Origin: Tritrichomonas musculus
Taxonomy: Eukaryota; Parabasalia; Tritrichomonadida; Tritrichomonadidae
DNA: 64,000 nt
Assembly (NCBI GenBank): GCA_039105265.1
Contig: JAPFFF010000037.1
Location: forward strand, 558,001-622,000
Reading direction: 5' to 3'
Shown here: positions 1 to 9,522 of the stretch, in pieces
How the letters are laid out: the number at the start of each line of letters is the position of its first letter
Position numbering within the stretch: position 1 is the stretch's first letter
The notes under the pieces: generated by a model
Databases searched by the model: none
Told to the model about the DNA's origin: nothing
The model's input: the letters and a program-made list of their open reading frames with translations, nothing else
Translations under genes and position numbers: made by a program

Positions 1-1
1 A

Positions 2-2257
2 AATCCAATTCTTTGCAAAAAGTTAAAATTAGAATTTGCTGAAGTTACACCAGATGCTTCATTTTCCAATAGTCAGAAATGCGCAGTTGTAAGTGGGCTG
101 TTCTTTATTGAAAGATTCGTTCCAGACAGAGGCCAATGGCAAAAGCCATTTTCACCATATGATTCAACAACTTATGTGAATAATCATTTAATGGAACCAT
201 ACTTATATAGATCAACGGGAGATAAAGAAGGTCATCCAATCTCATTAGCTTTTGATCCAGAGAATACAAATACTTATTGGGTTTCAGATAAACCTGTTTC
301 TGAATCATCACCAAGTTCAATTTTCATAACTTTTAAAAAAGCTTGTACAATAAATGCTTTTCTCATTGATACTGCATTTAGAACACTAACAGTGCGCGAG
401 TTCGATGGCTTTCCTCTAAAACTAAATATATATACATCCTATATGGATAGCCCATTCACGTTGAATGCTGTTTTTACTGGAGATACACCAACACAAAAGG
501 ATCTTTCGAAATTCCTATATGTTTTCAATTATCCAATTAGATGTGATAAAGTACAAGTTGAATTCGTCGAAGTTACACCAGATGGATCGTTTTCTGCTAA
601 TGCCAAACATGCAGTTGTACGTACCATTTTGTTCGTTGGTGAACCTGATGTAGATTTTATAGAATCTAAAGGAGTTGAAGGAATATATAATAACCCAAGC
701 TACGTTAATGCACAAAAAATTAAATCAAGTACTATTACTCGTTCATCCTCAGGAGATATGAATAATTATCCACTTTCTAATTTATTTGACGATAAAACAA
801 ATACATTTTGGAATTCAGATAAAATAAATACTGATGATTTTCATGCTACAATTAATGTAGCATTTCAAACTCAGGTTACATTGGATGCAATACTTATGAG
901 AACAACATATAACTCGTCGGGCCAAATTCGTACTTTCAATGGCTTTCCAACTGTTTTCAAAGTTTTTGCATCGAAAGAGACATCAGGAGATTTTCAACAT
1001 CAAGCTACTTTTATTGGAGAGCTAGAGTATCCAACAGAAACAGTTCAATTTCCCTTCAAGACTCCACTGAACTGTAGAAGATTGAAATTAGAATTTGCAG
1101 ACGTAACACCAAATTTATTCTTCGCACAAGGAGCAAAATTAGCGTCTGCATCTCTACTTCAATTCTTAAATGAGCCACCAAGCCCTCCTCCTCTTCCTGA
1201 ATTAGGTGGTTCTATAGAATTAAGCCCTGAACAATGCAATAATAAGTATCAATGTCGTATTAATATTACTAATGATAAACAATATAACATTATTATTAGA
1301 GGTTCAACATTTTCTGGTTACAGAAATACGGAAGCTAATGGAGGCGCAATTAGTTTAGTAAATACAGGCTCTATAATGGAAAATGTTGAATATCGTCAAT
1401 GTGAATCTAGTTTCGGCGGTGGAGCAATTTTCTACCAAAATAAATTAGAACAAGAAAATAATTTCGTTTTGAGAAACATCAACTTCTATAATTGCAAAGC
1501 TGTTTTCGGAGGAGGTGCATATATCTATTCAAAACAAGCGTTGGTCGAAATTGATACTTGTAATTTTAATAATAATGAATTGCTACCACCAGGGCAAAAT
1601 TCAGGAAACTTTTATGGAGGAAGTGCACTTTACATGAGTACATTACATGGAACTACTTCTCAAGTTACATTTAATGGCTGCCATGGAACTGTTGTCAAAA
1701 TTAACACAGATATGAATGCACGTCCGGCTCTTTCCAGTAGCTCACATTCTTCAAAAGGTAATCAAAAGTCAGTTTTATTCTCTCATTGTACTTTTAATGC
1801 TGATGAAAGTACTACATCATCAATTTATTATATTCGTGGAAAAAGCGACGAATCGCTATTCAAAGTTTCAGAATGCGTTTTCAAGGGACAACTTTCCAAA
1901 GGCGCGCACCATATTGATGGCAAATTTGCATCAAACATAGCACCAAAACTTTTGGTTACTTTGTGCAAATTTTCAACCAATTCTAAAAATGCACTTAATT
2001 TTGATCCAAATAATGACTACTTGTCAATCAATTTAAACGATCAAATTTTCAATTCTAATTTTTCATATCATAACGAATCAAATAATAATATTTGGAAAAT
2101 AATTGTTACTGCTGCTCTTCCAGCTGAAATTATCATAGCTCTTATTGTCATGATTTTATTCATCAAAAATAAGAAGAATTCTAATATGAAAGAAGGAATT
2201 GCAGCTGAAGCCCAAGAAAACTCTGAAAAAGAGGCAATTAGCCCAAATTTAATTTAA
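2..2257 (+). CDS. F5/8-type (discoidin-like) repeat plus Pmp-like beta-helix surface protein, 5'-partial
   Basis: The frame is open from the window edge, so the N-terminus lies outside; a GTG at 176 is internal, not a start. Seen: tandem units of about 165 residues, each with a D-x-NTNT-[YF]W-x-SDK segment and ending in an LEFA[ED]VTP-type strand (copies end near nt 110, 650 and 1170). These resemble F5/8 type C/discoidin modules. They are followed by repeated GGA[IY] and GGG-A motifs with short Cys-containing strands (about nt 1330-1650), as in chlamydial Pmp-like proteins, which trichomonads possess in number. One TM segment lies near nt 2095-2170, then a short charged cytosolic tail ending in NLI. 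Inference: a type I surface protein with lectin-like modules over a beta-helix stalk. The family is fairly sure, the ligand unknown. Confidence 0.75.
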   Translation, partial: NPILCKKLKLEFAEVTPDASFSNSQKCAVVSGLFFIERFVPDRGQWQKPFSPYDSTTYVNNHLMEPYLYRSTGDKEGHPISLAFDPENTNTYWVSDKPVSESSPSSIFITFKKACTINAFLIDTAFRTLTVREFDGFPLKLNIYTSYMDSPFTLNAVFTGDTPTQKDLSKFLYVFNYPIRCDKVQVEFVEVTPDGSFSANAKHAVVRTILFVGEPDVDFIESKGVEGIYNNPSYVNAQKIKSSTITRSSSGDMNNYPLSNLFDDKTNTFWNSDKINTDDFHATINVAFQTQVTLDAILMRTTYNSSGQIRTFNGFPTVFKVFASKETSGDFQHQATFIGELEYPTETVQFPFKTPLNCRRLKLEFADVTPNLFFAQGAKLASASLLQFLNEPPSPPPLPELGGSIELSPEQCNNKYQCRINITNDKQYNIIIRGSTFSGYRNTEANGGAISLVNTGSIMENVEYRQCESSFGGGAIFYQNKLEQENNFVLRNINFYNCKAVFGGGAYIYSKQALVEIDTCNFNNNELLPPGQNSGNFYGGSALYMSTLHGTTSQVTFNGCHGTVVKINTDMNARPALSSSSHSSKGNQKSVLFSHCTFNADESTTSSIYYIRGKSDESLFKVSECVFKGQLSKGAHHIDGKFASNIAPKLLVTLCKFSTNSKNALNFDPNNDYLSINLNDQIFNSNFSYHNESNNNIWKIIVTAALPAEIIIALIVMILFIKNKKNSNMKEGIAAEAQENSEKEAISPNLI

Positions 2258-2647
2258 AATGACCAAATGATTAATTTTGGTCCAAAATTAATTAATTTAA
2301 TTAATTAAACAATTAATTTTTATTTATTTATTTTTATTTAATATATTATGTATGATATCAATTAGCCGTCTTGCAATCTTTCTAATTCATTAAACTCTAT
2401 CGAATAGATTTTCTTAGTATAATCTCCTAAAGACAATTGTAAATTAATAGATAGGTTTTGCTTTATTATTATGAAATAATCATTTCTCTCATATATAATA
2501 CATAAAGCCATATATAATGAATTTAAAAACACAAAAGTATATGACCAAATTCAAAAAAAATTCAAAGAGTTTTAATCGTTCTGGCTTTTAAATCTCACAA
2601 TTTAGATTTTATAAATCTTTTAATATTTTGATTGAGATTATCTAAAT
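2258..2647. other. Intergenic, 390 bp, palindrome after stop
   Basis: AT-rich spacer between two + strand genes. It begins with an exact 23-bp palindrome (2270-2292, 11-bp arms ATTAATTTTGG/CCAAAATTAAT around one T), 12 nt after the stop codon. The rest is A/T-rich without ORF or RNA gene that I recognise. Confidence 0.6.
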
Positions 2648-5600
2648 ATGGACACCAAATTAGCTCAATTATATCTTCAACATATAGAACCATCTAATTC
2701 ATCACTGATAAATCAAATTGGTGATGAAATATTAGCCCAATATGAAAATCCAAATTCTTTTCTTGAAATCATTTCTATATTAACCACTCCCGATATGATA
2801 CTACTTGTTAGAAAATCTGCAGCTATTGGATTAAAAAAGGTCATTCAAAATCATTTAAAATTTTTAATTACTGACCTTAGATCAAACAATGAACAATCTG
2901 CACTTAACAATCTTTTGCAAATACTTTCAATGGAGGAAAATCCAGAAATATCATTGTTAATCATAACATCTTTAGCACCTGTTTTTAAAGAAGTTGGTGA
3001 TTCGTGGGCAGAGTTAACTCAATTATTAGCAGCACTATTTGTTTCAAACAATCCAACCCATATCAATATAGGTCTTCAATTAATGTCAGATTTTTTGCCA
3101 TATGCAAGTACAGGATTTGTATCTCAATATTTACCTACAATAGCACAATTTTTACAATTAGCTTTAAATTCAGATAATTCAGATATTTTAGTATACGGCG
3201 TTCAACTATTTTCCTCTCTTTTACAAACAGAAATACCAATATCTCAGTTTTCAGAAACTTTTTTAACAATTTTCCGACGATCACTAGAAATATTCCACAA
3301 ATTTCTTATTGATGATGACATGGATAACGGAAGTAAAATATCAAATTCTATATCGAAAATGCTCAAAAGTGATCCGTTGATTTCACCAGCTCCAGAACTT
3401 TACAAACTTTTACTCCAACTATTAAGTGACACATCTATTTCAAAAGATACCCACCATCTTCCACTTTTCCCGATAAAGGAACTAATTAAGTATTATGGAT
3501 CTGAATTACAAGAATTTTTCCCACAATCCTCGCAACTTTTTATATTAATAGCGTCTAGACAATTCAATGATGTTGGATTTTTCTATTTAGATGGCCCACT
3601 TTCCATTATTCCTCTTTTTGAGCATATGGCAAATTCAGTTTCTGATCCAAAACAATTTATCGCTTTTGTTTTGCAAAATTCATGTCAAACTGATAATATT
3701 CCACAATCGTTTGCCTCTATTTGTGCATTTCTAGGCATTTCCGAATCCGAATGCGATGAGTTTGAAAACTTTTGTTCACAAATTGTTGAATATTCCTTTG
3801 AAAAATTGAAATTACAAAACATGACACTTACACAAGCAATTTTAAAGTTATTATTCACCATGAATGAGCAACAAGGAGTACCTATGACCAAATATGCAAA
3901 TGTGATGAACAGTCTTGCCTTTTCTCTTTATCAAGCACATTCAGATGAAGATCTCGTTCATTCCTCTCTAGACTTAATTTGCTCAATTTATGACAATGAT
4001 GATATCGAATCTTCATTTGTCATTGAATCGCTACCAAATCTAATTCAAGCTTATCAGCAAGCATCATTAGTCATAAAACCTGATTTTATGAAATGCATAT
4101 CGAGGTCAATTTTTGCCTGTGGTGAAGATTCGGCGGTTTTTGCAGATACACTCTTACCTATTGTTTATCAAGGCTGTCATTCGAATCTTGAAGAAGAAGT
4201 TGATAATCGTGCAAAATGCATCGAAGCTCTTGGTGCCCTTTTGTCCTATGTACCTGAAAAGTGCCAAGATATTTACGAAGACTCAATCAAAATGATTTTA
4301 ACGGCCGCTTCTGATTCAAACATTGGACTTTGTTCGATAGGTTTGAAAGCCTTAATCAACGTAATTAAAATCAATCAAGGACAGCTTCCTATTGACTTCT
4401 CCACAGCAGCCATCCAAGCAGCCACAAACGCGATGAAATTGAAAATACCAGAAGGAGACGTCCACATTGAAGATGATTCATGCTATTCAATTGAAGAAAT
4501 CATCGTTTTAGGCCTGAAATTATTATTTTTCTTGCTGAAATATTGCGAAGAGTCATGCAGAAAGATCGAAAGCGGACTTCCAACATTAATCGAGTCTTCC
4601 TTCACAAGCAAGCCAATCATTCAAATCGCAGCAATGAAGGCTGCTGCTTATTACATCATTAAATTTAATCCAGAGCAAACAAACGTCTATGATTATTTGT
4701 TCAATAACATCGTTCAATCCAAAGATAATGAAATTGTAATCGCTTCTTTTAACACTTTTAAAAAACTTTTGTGGAAGTCTAAAAGTAGGTTGTTAATACC
4801 AAATCTTGAGAGGTTTACAATGGCTTCTTTGGCTTGCTTGGCCCATCAACTTCCCTTTCAGGAAGGAAGTTTTGAATACATTGAAAACGTGTCAGAAATG
4901 TTGTCAAATTTCATCGAATCAATCATTATTTTGCAAACTCACACATTCCCTGGTCAAAAGTTTATCGAAACGGTTTCAGCGGTTATTGAAAATGTGTCAA
5001 TTAAGGAATCTTTTGCAATTTTGGACGTCTTGGCAACTTTTATCAAATATGACGGTTTTGTCACTAATGAAATCTTGTCTTTCGCATTGAATAAACTTCA
5101 ATTGTGCGACTTTTCTCACGGACCTGAACCGATAATCTTCATTCATTCTTTAATTAAATATAAACCAGAATTACTTGCCGATAAAATTGACCCAATTATT
5201 CAGTTCTTTTTGCAACAATTGTCAGTTGAAGAAGTTTCATTGAAATTTTATTGGCCAACAATAATGAACATTATTTCTGCCATTTTCACATTAATGCTCT
5301 CAAATACTTTTATTAATGAAGCTATAAAGTCCGACCAATGCATAATGCTGATTCTTTCTAAATTGCCAGTGAAAGGCGATTACGTCGAGGCTTGCAATAT
5401 TTATCAGTCAATTTTGGATTTCATTAGAATAAAGGGAAAAAATATAACTCCTTTTATTCCTGAAATTTTGAGAGTATTCGTGCAGACTTTAGCTTTTAGT
5501 CCAAGAAAATTTGAAAAAATTAACTTCGATTTACCGCTGTTTGAAAAAATTGTGACCGGCGTGAAATATATATTTCAAAGTTATCCTCAATTGCAACAGC

Positions 5601-5686
5601 AGGTACCTGAAATTTTAAATAATGACAATGTTAAATATAACCATTTCATTTCTAGACTTAATTCTATTAATGCTAATGAAAAATAA
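2648..5686 (+). CDS. Importin-beta family karyopherin (HEAT repeat nuclear transport receptor)
   Basis: 1012 aa, an all-helical solenoid of HEAT-type repeats. Residues about 1-70 match the start of karyopherin-beta proteins of the importin-4/5 (Kap123/Kap121) kind: an amphipathic helix pair followed by VRKSAAIGLKKVI, the usual N-terminal HEAT helix. Length fits the 95-125 kDa family. Acidic stretches such as NLEEEVDNRAKCIEALG (near residue 515) resemble central HEAT repeats of IPO5-like receptors. Such proteins bind RanGTP through N-terminal repeats and carry cargo through nuclear pores. The start is the first ATG after in-frame stops. No introns or disruptions. Which karyopherin this is cannot be told by eye; another HEAT protein is the main alternative. 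Confidence 0.6.
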   Translation: MDTKLAQLYLQHIEPSNSSLINQIGDEILAQYENPNSFLEIISILTTPDMILLVRKSAAIGLKKVIQNHLKFLITDLRSNNEQSALNNLLQILSMEENPEISLLIITSLAPVFKEVGDSWAELTQLLAALFVSNNPTHINIGLQLMSDFLPYASTGFVSQYLPTIAQFLQLALNSDNSDILVYGVQLFSSLLQTEIPISQFSETFLTIFRRSLEIFHKFLIDDDMDNGSKISNSISKMLKSDPLISPAPELYKLLLQLLSDTSISKDTHHLPLFPIKELIKYYGSELQEFFPQSSQLFILIASRQFNDVGFFYLDGPLSIIPLFEHMANSVSDPKQFIAFVLQNSCQTDNIPQSFASICAFLGISESECDEFENFCSQIVEYSFEKLKLQNMTLTQAILKLLFTMNEQQGVPMTKYANVMNSLAFSLYQAHSDEDLVHSSLDLICSIYDNDDIESSFVIESLPNLIQAYQQASLVIKPDFMKCISRSIFACGEDSAVFADTLLPIVYQGCHSNLEEEVDNRAKCIEALGALLSYVPEKCQDIYEDSIKMILTAASDSNIGLCSIGLKALINVIKINQGQLPIDFSTAAIQAATNAMKLKIPEGDVHIEDDSCYSIEEIIVLGLKLLFFLLKYCEESCRKIESGLPTLIESSFTSKPIIQIAAMKAAAYYIIKFNPEQTNVYDYLFNNIVQSKDNEIVIASFNTFKKLLWKSKSRLLIPNLERFTMASLACLAHQLPFQEGSFEYIENVSEMLSNFIESIIILQTHTFPGQKFIETVSAVIENVSIKESFAILDVLATFIKYDGFVTNEILSFALNKLQLCDFSHGPEPIIFIHSLIKYKPELLADKIDPIIQFFLQQLSVEEVSLKFYWPTIMNIISAIFTLMLSNTFINEAIKSDQCIMLILSKLPVKGDYVEACNIYQSILDFIRIKGKNITPFIPEILRVFVQTLAFSPRKFEKINFDLPLFEKIVTGVKYIFQSYPQLQQQVPEILNNDNVKYNHFISRLNSINANEK

Positions 5687-6093
5687 TTATTATTTGATAA
5701 ATATTATATTAAAGAAATAAAGTTTGTTATTATTATTATGCAGTTTTTTAAAATTAATGTTATGTACATAACAAGATATGGAAACATTTTCATATCAACT
5801 ATAATTTTTTAAAAAATTTCTTATTTTTTTTTTTTTTTTTTTGAGTTCAAATTCTTATACAGATGAATATTTTAAAAGTTTTAACAATTTTATTGATTTT
5901 GAACTTGATATCATCAACTTTATAACTATATTTTAATATTTAAATTTCAATGGAAAAGATTTTTCTAAATATATCTATATCGAACTTCGGATTTGGCTGA
6001 AGATCAAAATTTAAAAAACTTTTAATTGGTTGAAATCTCCAAAATCAGGGTATTTTCGAATCGAAAATTTAGAAAAAGTTAAATAAAATTCAA
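5687..6093. other. Intergenic, 407 bp
   Basis: AT-rich spacer. It holds an exact 16-bp palindrome TGTTATGTACATAACA at 5758-5773 and a T tract of about 20 near 5822-5842. No further gene seen. Confidence 0.6.
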
Positions 6094-7449
6094 ATGGAAG
6101 AAGAAACAGATCCTTTAAGAAAAGAAATAGAAACAATTATTTCTGAAATTAATTTCGACAATTCTAAGGAGGAGTTAGTTATTGAAAATACGCCTCTATT
6201 AATAACCAAAGGCTTTTTTAACTCATTCCAAAATATTATTAAGCTTGTACTTTCTGATTGTAAACTCAAAAAAATGCCAAGATCAATTTTGAAACTCTCG
6301 AACTTAAATTACTTAGATTTATCTAATAATAATATCGAATTTATTCCAATCGAAATAGGACAACTCAAAAAATTAACAACGTTAAAATATGATAACACAA
6401 AATGCCATCCGTTGTCTGACTTTATAAACGTATCAAAATTCAAAGATTTAATAGAAATCAGCCAATTTGTAATGGATCGACAATCAATTCAACCCCCAAT
6501 CCGTACGCTTTTGCCATATGATGATAAAAATTGTTTTAAAATAATGTCATACAATATTTTATGCGCCAAATATTCAATACAGTCAATTTATCCTTTATGC
6601 TTAAAAAAATGCTTAGATTTCAATTATCGATTTCCATTAATTATTGAAGAAATCAAAAAATATCAACCTGACATAATTTGTCTTCAAGAAGTTCAATATG
6701 CACTCTTCTTTTCTACATTTCAGCCTGGAATAGAAGCTCTTGGCTATAAAGGTTTTTATGCACCTAAAAACATGTATAAAAAGTGTAAACAGGCTGATAA
6801 GCCATTTGTTTTAGGTCAAGCAACTTTTATTAAAATATCAAAAGAAGATGATCAAATTCAATTTGAAGTTGATCCAAGCCTTGTCACAAATATTGCTTTC
6901 TGCGATTCTCCATATATAAAACAAGGGACTGTTCCGAAGAAAACCAAAAAATACAGTGAAACAGCATTGATCGTTAATGTTCAAATCAAAGAAAAAAATA
7001 GCACAGAAAACAAAGGTTATTCTATTTCAATAGTTAACACACATTTACAATGGAGTCCAACTCGCGATGATGTTCGTGCAGATCAGCTAAAAATTGCAGT
7101 TTCTCACGCGGTTGAAATTGCTAAGAAAAATAACGATTTGTATGATATTATTGTTTGTGGAGATTATAATTCTTATCCAGACACTCCTGCCATTGCTTTC
7201 ATGAATAATCATCCAGCAAATTTCATTTCAGCATATGATGCAATGAAACAACCTTTTTATTTATCGCATTTAACATCAGATTTTGAAGGTCTAATTGATT
7301 ATATTTATACAACACAAAATAGAATTGAGGTTGCATCTGTTTTACCTCTTTATCCAAATGATGTCCTTCATTCAATTGCACTTGAAATTCCTGATACTTT
7401 TCATCCATCTGATCATCTCCCGATAATGGCAGCTCTTCGAATAAAATGA
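6094..7449 (+). CDS. CNOT6: CCR4-type deadenylase (LRR plus EEP nuclease), CCR4-NOT catalytic subunit
   Basis: 451 aa. Residues about 50-120 form leucine-rich repeats (LSNLNYLDLSNNNIEFIP). Residues about 150-451 form an exonuclease-endonuclease-phosphatase fold. All catalytic signatures of CCR4/CNOT6 are visible: MSYNILCAKY, ICLQEVQ (Mg-binding Glu), VNTHLQW, CGDYNSYPDT, a later LIDYIYT Asp, and the C-terminal HPSDHLPI with the catalytic His. The LRR-EEP order is that of yeast Ccr4 and CNOT6/6L, where the LRR binds the CAF1 deadenylase. It removes mRNA poly(A) tails as part of CCR4-NOT. Another complex subunit, CNOT9, lies at 48777. Stop is TGA. Annotation is secure. Confidence 0.93.
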   Translation: MEEETDPLRKEIETIISEINFDNSKEELVIENTPLLITKGFFNSFQNIIKLVLSDCKLKKMPRSILKLSNLNYLDLSNNNIEFIPIEIGQLKKLTTLKYDNTKCHPLSDFINVSKFKDLIEISQFVMDRQSIQPPIRTLLPYDDKNCFKIMSYNILCAKYSIQSIYPLCLKKCLDFNYRFPLIIEEIKKYQPDIICLQEVQYALFFSTFQPGIEALGYKGFYAPKNMYKKCKQADKPFVLGQATFIKISKEDDQIQFEVDPSLVTNIAFCDSPYIKQGTVPKKTKKYSETALIVNVQIKEKNSTENKGYSISIVNTHLQWSPTRDDVRADQLKIAVSHAVEIAKKNNDLYDIIVCGDYNSYPDTPAIAFMNNHPANFISAYDAMKQPFYLSHLTSDFEGLIDYIYTTQNRIEVASVLPLYPNDVLHSIALEIPDTFHPSDHLPIMAALRIK

Positions 7450-7870
7450 ATCAGAATACTGTTATACTAACTATATTATAAGACTTACAATTATTGCTAA
7501 ATAAGCAGAAAATGTTTGTAATGTGAGAAAGTATTAATAAAATTTTGATTATTTTAAAAAAAAATTTCTGTAGAATATTATTTAAAAACTTGCCAAAATC
7601 ACTTACTGTTATAATGGTTAAAATAGAAAAAAAGTAGATTCCAAACTGAAAAGTTAGATGTGATGTTATTTATAAGGATTATTATTTTATGAAAACATTA
7701 AATGAAAGTGAAATTTCGTAAAATAGAAAAAAAAAACTAATAATAGAAGCCAAAAACACTACTGTATAGAATATCTGGGGATATGAAAGAGGAGAATACC
7801 AAAAACATTTTCTAAAATAAATATTGAATATTTTAAATTGATATTTGTCCTCATATTGAATTTAATTTGA
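7450..7870. other. Intergenic, 421 bp
   Basis: A/T-rich with several A tracts. Apart from an Inr-like TCATA close to the next ATG, I see nothing in it. Confidence 0.55.
7851..7855 (+). promoter_or_regulatory. Possible initiator (Inr) TCATA
   Basis: TCATA fits the trichomonad initiator consensus TCA(+1)Y[TA] and lies about 18 nt before the lectin ATG, the usual distance for short trichomonad 5' UTRs. Such a short motif is common by chance in AT-rich DNA. Confidence 0.3.
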
Positions 7871-9169
7871 ATGATTTGGATTTTACTTAGTATATTTCAA
7901 TCTAATTATAATGTAAATGATCAATATTCACTAATTCCCCCTTTTTCATACACAAATTTGTCTGAAATTAATGATTGGACAATTCGAGGATCTGCTGCAA
8001 ATATGAAAAAATATTTTCGTCTCACATACGATATCCCAAATAGTTTTGGAGGAGTTTGCCATCGTGTTCCAACACGATTTAAAGATTGGATCATAGAAAT
8101 TGAAATATCAGCAAAAGAAGGAAATTCTGGTGAAGGATTTTACTTTTTTTTCACAAAAGAATGCTGTCCTGATTTAAATAGTAGATTTACAGGATTTGAA
8201 ATTTGGATCAATACAGGCCTAACAAATCGCAGTGGTCATTCACCTATTTACTTTTTTAATAATTTTAACAATGAACAGTTTGAACGATCAGATATAAAAA
8301 GTATTGGAAGTGCTGTAGTTAGAAAGATTAACTCTCCATTTATATTACGAATAATTCGTCAAAACAATTTGATACAAATTGAAACACCTGCTGCAAACTC
8401 TCGTCAAACAATTTTTTCGATTAATACAACAAAGATAATTGACTATGGATATTTATCATTTTATGCAAATACAACAACAAAAACAGATAAGAACGATCTT
8501 TTCTCAATAAGAACCATACCAACTTCAGTTTCTTTAAAAGGAGAATCCATTATTGATTATTCATCAGTCAATCGTAAAATGCTGCAAGATAATGTAATTA
8601 CTCGACGAATTATGAAGAAAAGAAGGAGATCGAAAATGTCAACAGCAATCAAATATGGTGAACTTGTTGAGGAAAATGAAGGAAAACTTACAGGAGAAAC
8701 GCAAAGTCTAAAAGATGCATTTTTGATAATCAAAGAATCAGATCTTCGTAATCAAGAAACCGTTAATGTAAACTCATTGAAAAAATTTATTGATGGAACA
8801 ATTGATTCAACAATTAAAAAAGCATCAAAAATGATTGAAATGGCTTCAATGAAATTTGATGAAACAAAAATCGATATGAATGATGTTTGGTCATATTTAA
8901 AAACTCAATTGATAGATTTATCTGTTGAATCAAACAAAGAATTAAAAGAGATGAGGGAAGAAGCTCTTCAGTATGCAAGAGAGATCAAACTTTCAAACGT
9001 TGATCCAATTAAAATTAAAAGAAATATTCATTTACTTGAAAAAGATAATAATATTGATTCATTCATATCGAAAATTTTAATTTTAATTTGTTTTATTGAA
9101 TTTATTGCTTACATAATATTTATCATGATTCAAAGAAAGAAAACGCATGGATTTAAAAAGGCGGATTAA
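7871..9169 (+). CDS. L-type lectin cargo receptor (ERGIC-53/VIP36-like) with C-terminal KKXX
   Basis: 432 aa. A hydrophobic N-terminus (residues 1-10) acts as the likely signal peptide. Residues about 20-220 match a leguminous-type lectin domain: SLIPPF, then DWTIRGSA, WIIEIEIS, the G-GF-FFFT strand and a late YGYLSFYANT strand. A charged, coiled-coil-like stalk follows (about 240-385), then one TM helix (about 396-420) and a cytosolic end finishing KKAD, a classic dilysine COPI retrieval signal. This is the layout of ERGIC-53, which carries glycoproteins from ER to Golgi. Oddity: where ERGIC-53 has its Asp-rich calcium/mannose segment, this protein reads IWINTGLTN, so canonical sugar binding is doubtful. 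Family call is good; ligand unknown. Confidence 0.8.
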   Translation: MIWILLSIFQSNYNVNDQYSLIPPFSYTNLSEINDWTIRGSAANMKKYFRLTYDIPNSFGGVCHRVPTRFKDWIIEIEISAKEGNSGEGFYFFFTKECCPDLNSRFTGFEIWINTGLTNRSGHSPIYFFNNFNNEQFERSDIKSIGSAVVRKINSPFILRIIRQNNLIQIETPAANSRQTIFSINTTKIIDYGYLSFYANTTTKTDKNDLFSIRTIPTSVSLKGESIIDYSSVNRKMLQDNVITRRIMKKRRRSKMSTAIKYGELVEENEGKLTGETQSLKDAFLIIKESDLRNQETVNVNSLKKFIDGTIDSTIKKASKMIEMASMKFDETKIDMNDVWSYLKTQLIDLSVESNKELKEMREEALQYAREIKLSNVDPIKIKRNIHLLEKDNNIDSFISKILILICFIEFIAYIIFIMIQRKKTHGFKKAD

Positions 9170-9522
9170 TTTGTTATTTATTTTTTATAGAAAACACACA
9201 TATATAATGTTTTTATTTGTAGATAAAATTTTATTCTATTATAATATTTTATTTTAGTAATTTTGAATATTCTTTAGTTTTAAAGGAAACATCTTTGCTT
9301 TTGTATTAGAATATTTAAATAGTTTTCATAAATATTCAAAAGATCCAATTATAAAAGATCACCAAAATAAAAAAAAAAAACATTCAAATTACATTGAAAA
9401 TTTGAGAGTTCAAATTGAAATTTAAGATACCATCTAAATTTTGTTTCAGAATTTATTGAAGTGATTTTATTTTTTTTTTTGCTTTTTTGAAAGAAAAAGT
9501 TTCGTTAGTTTTATTTTTTGAA
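9170..9522. other. Intergenic, about 350 bp
   Basis: A/T-rich spacer with A9-A10 and T10 tracts near its right end. No gene or RNA recognised. Confidence 0.55.

Noticed and set aside
176-178. GTG as start of the first surface protein
   Set aside because: The frame is open to the window edge and upstream codons continue the repeat unit, so the gene is 5'-partial.
9487-9522. TTG-initiated N-terminal extension of the 1165-aa protein
   Set aside because: No ATG; the ATG at 9523 has the same upstream context as another gene in the window.
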